DNA from: Spirodela intermedia
Taxonomy: Eukaryota > Streptophyta > Magnoliopsida > Alismatales > Araceae
DNA: 64,000 bases
Reading direction: 5' to 3'
Assembly (NCBI GenBank): GCA_902729315.2
Contig: LR746266.1
Span: 3,358,759 to 3,422,758, forward strand
In this document: one piece after another, positions 59,952 through 64,000 of the stretch
Numbering within the stretch: position 1 is the stretch's first letter
How the letters are laid out: the number at the start of each line of letters is the position of its first letter
Notes under the pieces: model-generated
The model's database searches: none
What the model was told of the DNA's origin: nothing
The model's input: only the letters and a program-made list of their open reading frames with translations
Translations under genes and position numbers: made by a program

Positions 59952-61544
59952 TCATCTCCAGGCGCTGGAGACGACCAGGGCTCTGTTCTTCCACCCGAGG
60001 TACAGAGCCCCATCCCTCTCCTCGAGCCTGTAGTGCTCGCAGTAGTTCTCCAGAAGAGACTTGATGGTGGCATTCACCAGAGGGCTCAGTGGGTAAGGAG
60101 TGAAACCCGCCATTGTGAATCGCGACCTCCACTTTCCATGAAGCTCGTGCCGTTCCACCCGCTCTGCGCCTTCGCAGGCAATGATGTTGACGATGTCTCT
60201 GGCTAGGCAGTGCTGCTCCACGCTGATCCGTTCTTTGCTTTCCCTCGGGAGCCGGACATCAATCGATTCAAAGACTGCAGTATAATGGGTAAGAGTCTCT
60301 GCGAATCGCGGCAGGAAGGGGGAGGTGTTGGTGTTGGATTCCTGCTCCACGAGAGTCACCACCTTGGGAGACAAGCCCTTTACCATTCTCAAGACTCGGT
60401 CGCGATGGTTCCTCGTGCTCACACTTTCGTCGGGCAGATGGTGCAGCTGATACGCAAAGTTCACAGCCAGGGCCTCGCCGGGTCGAATGCCGAGATGCTC
60501 GACTTCCACTTCAGACCCATTCAAAGCTGCAACATGAAACTCGAAAGGCACATTGCATAATTCAGCGAGCCTGGTCAGCCTGCGTCCTACGATATGGAGA
60601 CCGCCGCCTCTGGCATATGCTGACACAGGGTCATCGATTCCAGTGACACGCACATGAGGCGGCCCGCCGGGCCTCGCTGCCAGAGCTTGGATCAGAGTCA
60701 CCCACTGGGTCCCCATGGCAATCTGAAAGTCAACGATATGAACCCTGTTTTCACCTTTCACCGCTTCGGCAATAGCACCATTTGCAGACATGTAACCAAA
60801 CTTGAAGTATGGGCAAACCTCATAAAGGATGTGCATGTACGATAGGAGCTCAGAACTCGCAGGTTCTTTGCACTTCAGAGCTTTGTAGATACAGCTACCA
60901 GTCGAAGCCAGCCTCGCCACAAGACCTTCTAACAAGTAAGCCCCCAGCCGCTGAACCGGATCCCCCGAAACAGAAACCATCTGCCTCAGCTCTGTCGTGA
61001 TCAATTCTACCATGAGGGCATTGTTATCTGCAACAGCCCTCGCACAAGCTATGAGCATCTGATTTAGATCTCCAAAGGGAATCTCCATAATCTGCCTTGA
61101 GATTTCAGGGTCCGTAGAAGGCTGACCTCGGAAATCGCTATCAGAGCTGTCAACAATGTCCAGATCAGACCCGAGCACCGCGTTCTCCAACTCCCTCATC
61201 TTGTGCTTCAGATAATTTGGATCCTCGGTGATGCAGGAGTTGTTTATGGGCGATCCGTAGGTGTTGTCTGACTGGTAATCCTGCTGAAGTGTAGGGCTAC
61301 CGCTCGAGAGACTCTGCGTGCAGGGTGAGTGGTACGCTGAATAACCTGCAGTTCCGGAGGACTCTAGCGTGCAGTACTGCTCCTGCAATGCCTGCGGGGG
61401 TGTGCCACTCAGATGAGACCCACTGTCGGCGTAGTAATGGTCCAAAGAGCGGAGGTCCCGTGGTAGATTCTGGCAGTCCATCCCACGCTGATAGTACAAT
61501 TGCTGAGAATCGTCTGAACCTTCATATTTCTTGGAAGTTTGCAT
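59952..61544 (-). CDS. GRAS-family transcription regulator, PAT1 subfamily
   Basis: Single coding exon of 530 aa from the ATG at 61544 (MQTSKKYEGSDDSQQLYYQR). The frame is open to 61559 only through a TTG. The N-terminal 150 residues are Ser/Gln-rich and disordered, ending in the acidic helix KHKMRELENAVLGSDLDIVD characteristic of the PAT1 branch. The GRAS domain follows: LNQMLIACARAVADN and RLGAYLLEGLVARLAS (LHRI), ENRVHIVDFQIAMGTQW (VHIID motif), VRVTGIDDPVSAYARG, LAVNFAYQLHHLPDESV, LSPKVVTLVEQESNTNTSPF (PFYRE region), and the SAW end MAGFTPYPLSPLVNATIKSL to RALVVSSAWR. PAT1-type proteins act in phytochrome-A and gibberellin or stress signalling as nuclear co-regulators. The absence of introns in the coding part is usual for GRAS genes; a 5'-leader intron is possible. 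Confidence 0.95.
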   Translation of the reverse strand: MQTSKKYEGSDDSQQLYYQRGMDCQNLPRDLRSLDHYYADSGSHLSGTPPQALQEQYCTLESSGTAGYSAYHSPCTQSLSSGSPTLQQDYQSDNTYGSPINNSCITEDPNYLKHKMRELENAVLGSDLDIVDSSDSDFRGQPSTDPEISRQIMEIPFGDLNQMLIACARAVADNNALMVELITTELRQMVSVSGDPVQRLGAYLLEGLVARLASTGSCIYKALKCKEPASSELLSYMHILYEVCPYFKFGYMSANGAIAEAVKGENRVHIVDFQIAMGTQWVTLIQALAARPGGPPHVRVTGIDDPVSAYARGGGLHIVGRRLTRLAELCNVPFEFHVAALNGSEVEVEHLGIRPGEALAVNFAYQLHHLPDESVSTRNHRDRVLRMVKGLSPKVVTLVEQESNTNTSPFLPRFAETLTHYTAVFESIDVRLPRESKERISVEQHCLARDIVNIIACEGAERVERHELHGKWRSRFTMAGFTPYPLSPLVNATIKSLLENYCEHYRLEERDGALYLGWKNRALVVSSAWR

Positions 61545-64000
61545 GAGTGAACAGCCCAATAGCTGACTTGTGTGAGAAACTGGGGTTTAAGAGTCCAGCG
61601 ATCAGAAATCTTTCTCAACAGCTTTGTCCAGCGATCTCAGATGAGAACATGTTGTGGGGATTGTAGGCGTCACTAATGCAAATTTTTCTTAGAGTTCTTG
61701 CGAAGACAGCATTCAGCATTGGCTCACAAGGTGGGGGGGGCTTTTCTTATGCCTCAGGTGTTCAAATCAGCACGCCTCTAGAAAAGGTAGATCCTCTGTA
61801 AGAAGAGAATGGATCACCTTCAACTCAAACAAAACTTACAACTAAATGCATGTTGCGATACATCCTGTGTGATGTTCTTCTCATCAGACAGCCATGGCAA
61901 ACAGTGCAATTGACAATATTCTAGAGTGTGGACATTGCAGAAGTTTCAAACAAAATAAACTATATTAGTAAAACATTTACCGTGTTTTTTCCTCAAATCA
62001 CTGTGTGAATCAATATGAAAATAAAGGATCGTTTTCAGAAGCAATGTAAGATATTCTTGATCTATGAATGAACGAATATGATCAAGTTCTATAACTCAAA
62101 TGGCATGCATTGCAAAATGATTTACTCGGCACAGTCGATAATGCAATGGAAAGAGTAATAAAGAAAGTAGGATTGGTTTCAAATGGCAGCTTATCATCAA
62201 GGCTTTAAAACCTCAAAATGATACACCATGGCTTCCTTGACCCCAAAAAATAGGAAAAAAAATCTCATGCTAAGATTACAACATCCAGAACAAAGGGGAT
62301 AAGCTAAAGCCGAAGAGATCAAAAATGGGTAAAGAATCAAATCGTTGCAAGAGAGATTTTTTTCACAATCCATCAAAAGTTCTAAAAGGCAAGTCAGTGC
62401 CATAAAATTGTTAGAAGAGGGAAAAATTTAAACCCTACATTGACGTATAAGAAGTGCAGGAAGTCATCATGTTTGGGAGAATTTGATGATGCCACACACC
62501 AATGTTGATGAGATCTTTATGTTTTTTTATGATCTAAAACAAACCTAAAGCATGTTAGTCCCAGTCGTTGAAAAGAACATAAAAAACCTGCAAGATCCTT
62601 ATTTAAATTCTCCCCCACCGAAAAGCAAAGGATGATGACATTCGCTCCTCCTGCCCCGGTCCCCTCAACATCGCAAGAAACTCAAGAACTAAGTCTTCAC
62701 TCTAACACTATGTTCATCAACATACTTGAAACACTGGCTCGGTATGACAAAAAATAATCAATATGAAAGCCTCCATGGGATTGCATGATAATTCAGTCAC
62801 AACGTTGGCAGAATATTGAGGATCAGTAGTATAAACCCTAACGACAAGTGGTTTGGTTTCTCTTTCTCTGTGCCCTTCAAAAGTTACTGATATAATTTCA
62901 CATGCCATAAGAAGAACAATGTTTTCTCTGGTCGTACTGGCAAAGTAGATCATAAGATCGTCTCGTGGGCACTTTCACCCGGGAATCTCAAGAGGTAGAA
63001 AGAGTAGATATTGAACGGGCAGAAACATGATTTTATCAATGGATGAAATGGTTAGACATCGCGTTTTCTGAGAATTAGGCCTAATTCAAGCCATCTAGAT
63101 CTGATCATTGAAGACGGAGGATAGACTGTAAACCACACAGTGTACATCTTGCAAGGATGAAGATACAACATGGTTTTGCTGAAATCAGAAACGGTTTATT
63201 AATCTCTGGTGCCCTAATCTTTCGTCATCTTCGATCCTTGAAAGACTTTAACTTTCCCCGTCATTGATAATTTTGTGTCATCCCTTGCCAAGGATAAGAT
63301 AGTCAAGGACAACAGATGTACACAAATAACCCTGATAGGATGGTAAGATCGATGGCTGCAACGAAGAACAAGGTCGTCGATATAAAATAATCCAAAGAAT
63401 TTCTTCCTGTATTAGGAATATCCCAACAGGTGGGCAGTGGGCAAATGGTCAGCCATTCAAACTGACACATGCCACGCATAGTCAGTCAAACGACCGTTTC
63501 CCAGATCACGATCCCCCCATAAATCCATAAGGTGCCATGTTTCTCAGATCCCACGAGGAAATCAGCGAACCCATGCGCGAGGTTCTTGCGGAACAAACAT
63601 CTACCGAACTTACAGCAGGAAATATAACTTTCTTGAAGGATTGAAGATTGTATCTAGGAGATGCTCAACAGGCGCACACAGAGAGGAGCACCCAAATAAC
63701 ATCAAAACGAGGCAAACCTAGCCAATTCAAGCCTAAACAGGCCCCTTGCCTCGGACCACGGTGCCCGACCACAGAAAATTTCCCCCTAGAGAAAACAGAG
63801 AGGACCCAACAGCCACCCAGACTGAGGATCGCCCCCAGAGGAACAACGATGAACATGCTGGGTCTCAGGTCGGAGTCGGTTTCCACATACCTTCGAGAGA
63901 TTTCGGAGGCCTCGGCTCCCACCAGAGAGAGCCACGACGATCACAGCTCGCGCAGCCAGCAGTGCCAATATCAATACAACTCCTCCCCTGAAATTGTACA
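61545..64000. other. GRAS upstream region and intergenic DNA, no gene seen
   Basis: 2.4 kb with no coding region I can support. The proximal part is presumed promoter and 5' leader of the GRAS gene (a possible leader-intron acceptor on the minus strand lies near 61795). Open frames at 62717-62953 and 63665-63991 show no recognisable domain. The latter run towards the window edge and could be part of something outside. Confidence 0.45.

Overview
The window is nuclear DNA from a flowering plant. The evidence is intron-rich genes with GT-AG boundaries, short exons, AT-rich intergenic sequence, very many (GA/CT)n microsatellites, and plant-specific families: WAT1 transporter, PPR protein, NPH3/BTB protein, FRIGIDA-like protein, WRKY and GRAS factors. 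I cannot place it to genus. The gene models below were assembled by eye, by joining exons across GT-AG introns and checking that reading phase is kept. No database search was run.

Layout. Positions 1-8.5 kb are gene-poor. They hold a decayed Ty3/gypsy gag-protease relic with an internal 162-bp triplication, a 5'-truncated and frameshifted pinoresinol/leucoanthocyanidin-reductase-like pseudogene, and a 3'-truncated polyamine-oxidase pseudogene with three frameshifts. Positions 12-29 kb are an ordinary gene-dense stretch with intact genes: a WAT1/EamA transporter (-), a PPR protein like Arabidopsis At4g16470 (+), a TK1-type thymidine kinase (+), an NPH3/BTB protein (-), a short WNK11-like kinase (-) and a FRIGIDA-like protein (+).

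Positions 30-47 kb hold a local array of five Pumilio/PUF relatives. Two are intact (D and E, minus strand, 487 codons each) and three are decayed (A and C on minus, B on plus). D and E sit in a recent direct duplication with an offset of about 7.4 kb. Its flanks are almost identical, including an equal-length 88-bp (GA)n tract, but the middle of the gene differs clearly. Each unit also carries, just upstream of the PUF promoter, a broken copy of the last exon of a yippee-like gene.

The intact yippee-like gene lies next to the array on the minus strand (48790-52808). It is easily missed because its three coding exons (143, 109 and 81 nt) are separated by introns of 1.5 and 2.1 kb. Its product is 110 aa with the exact family spacing C-X2-C-X52-C-X2-C. 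It is divergent from a group I WRKY gene (54214-59089, +), which is followed by a PAT1-type GRAS gene (-). The final 2.4 kb holds no gene I can support.

The genes do not form one pathway. The window mixes housekeeping and regulatory genes with one actively rearranging PUF/yippee segmental cluster, which is the most unusual part.
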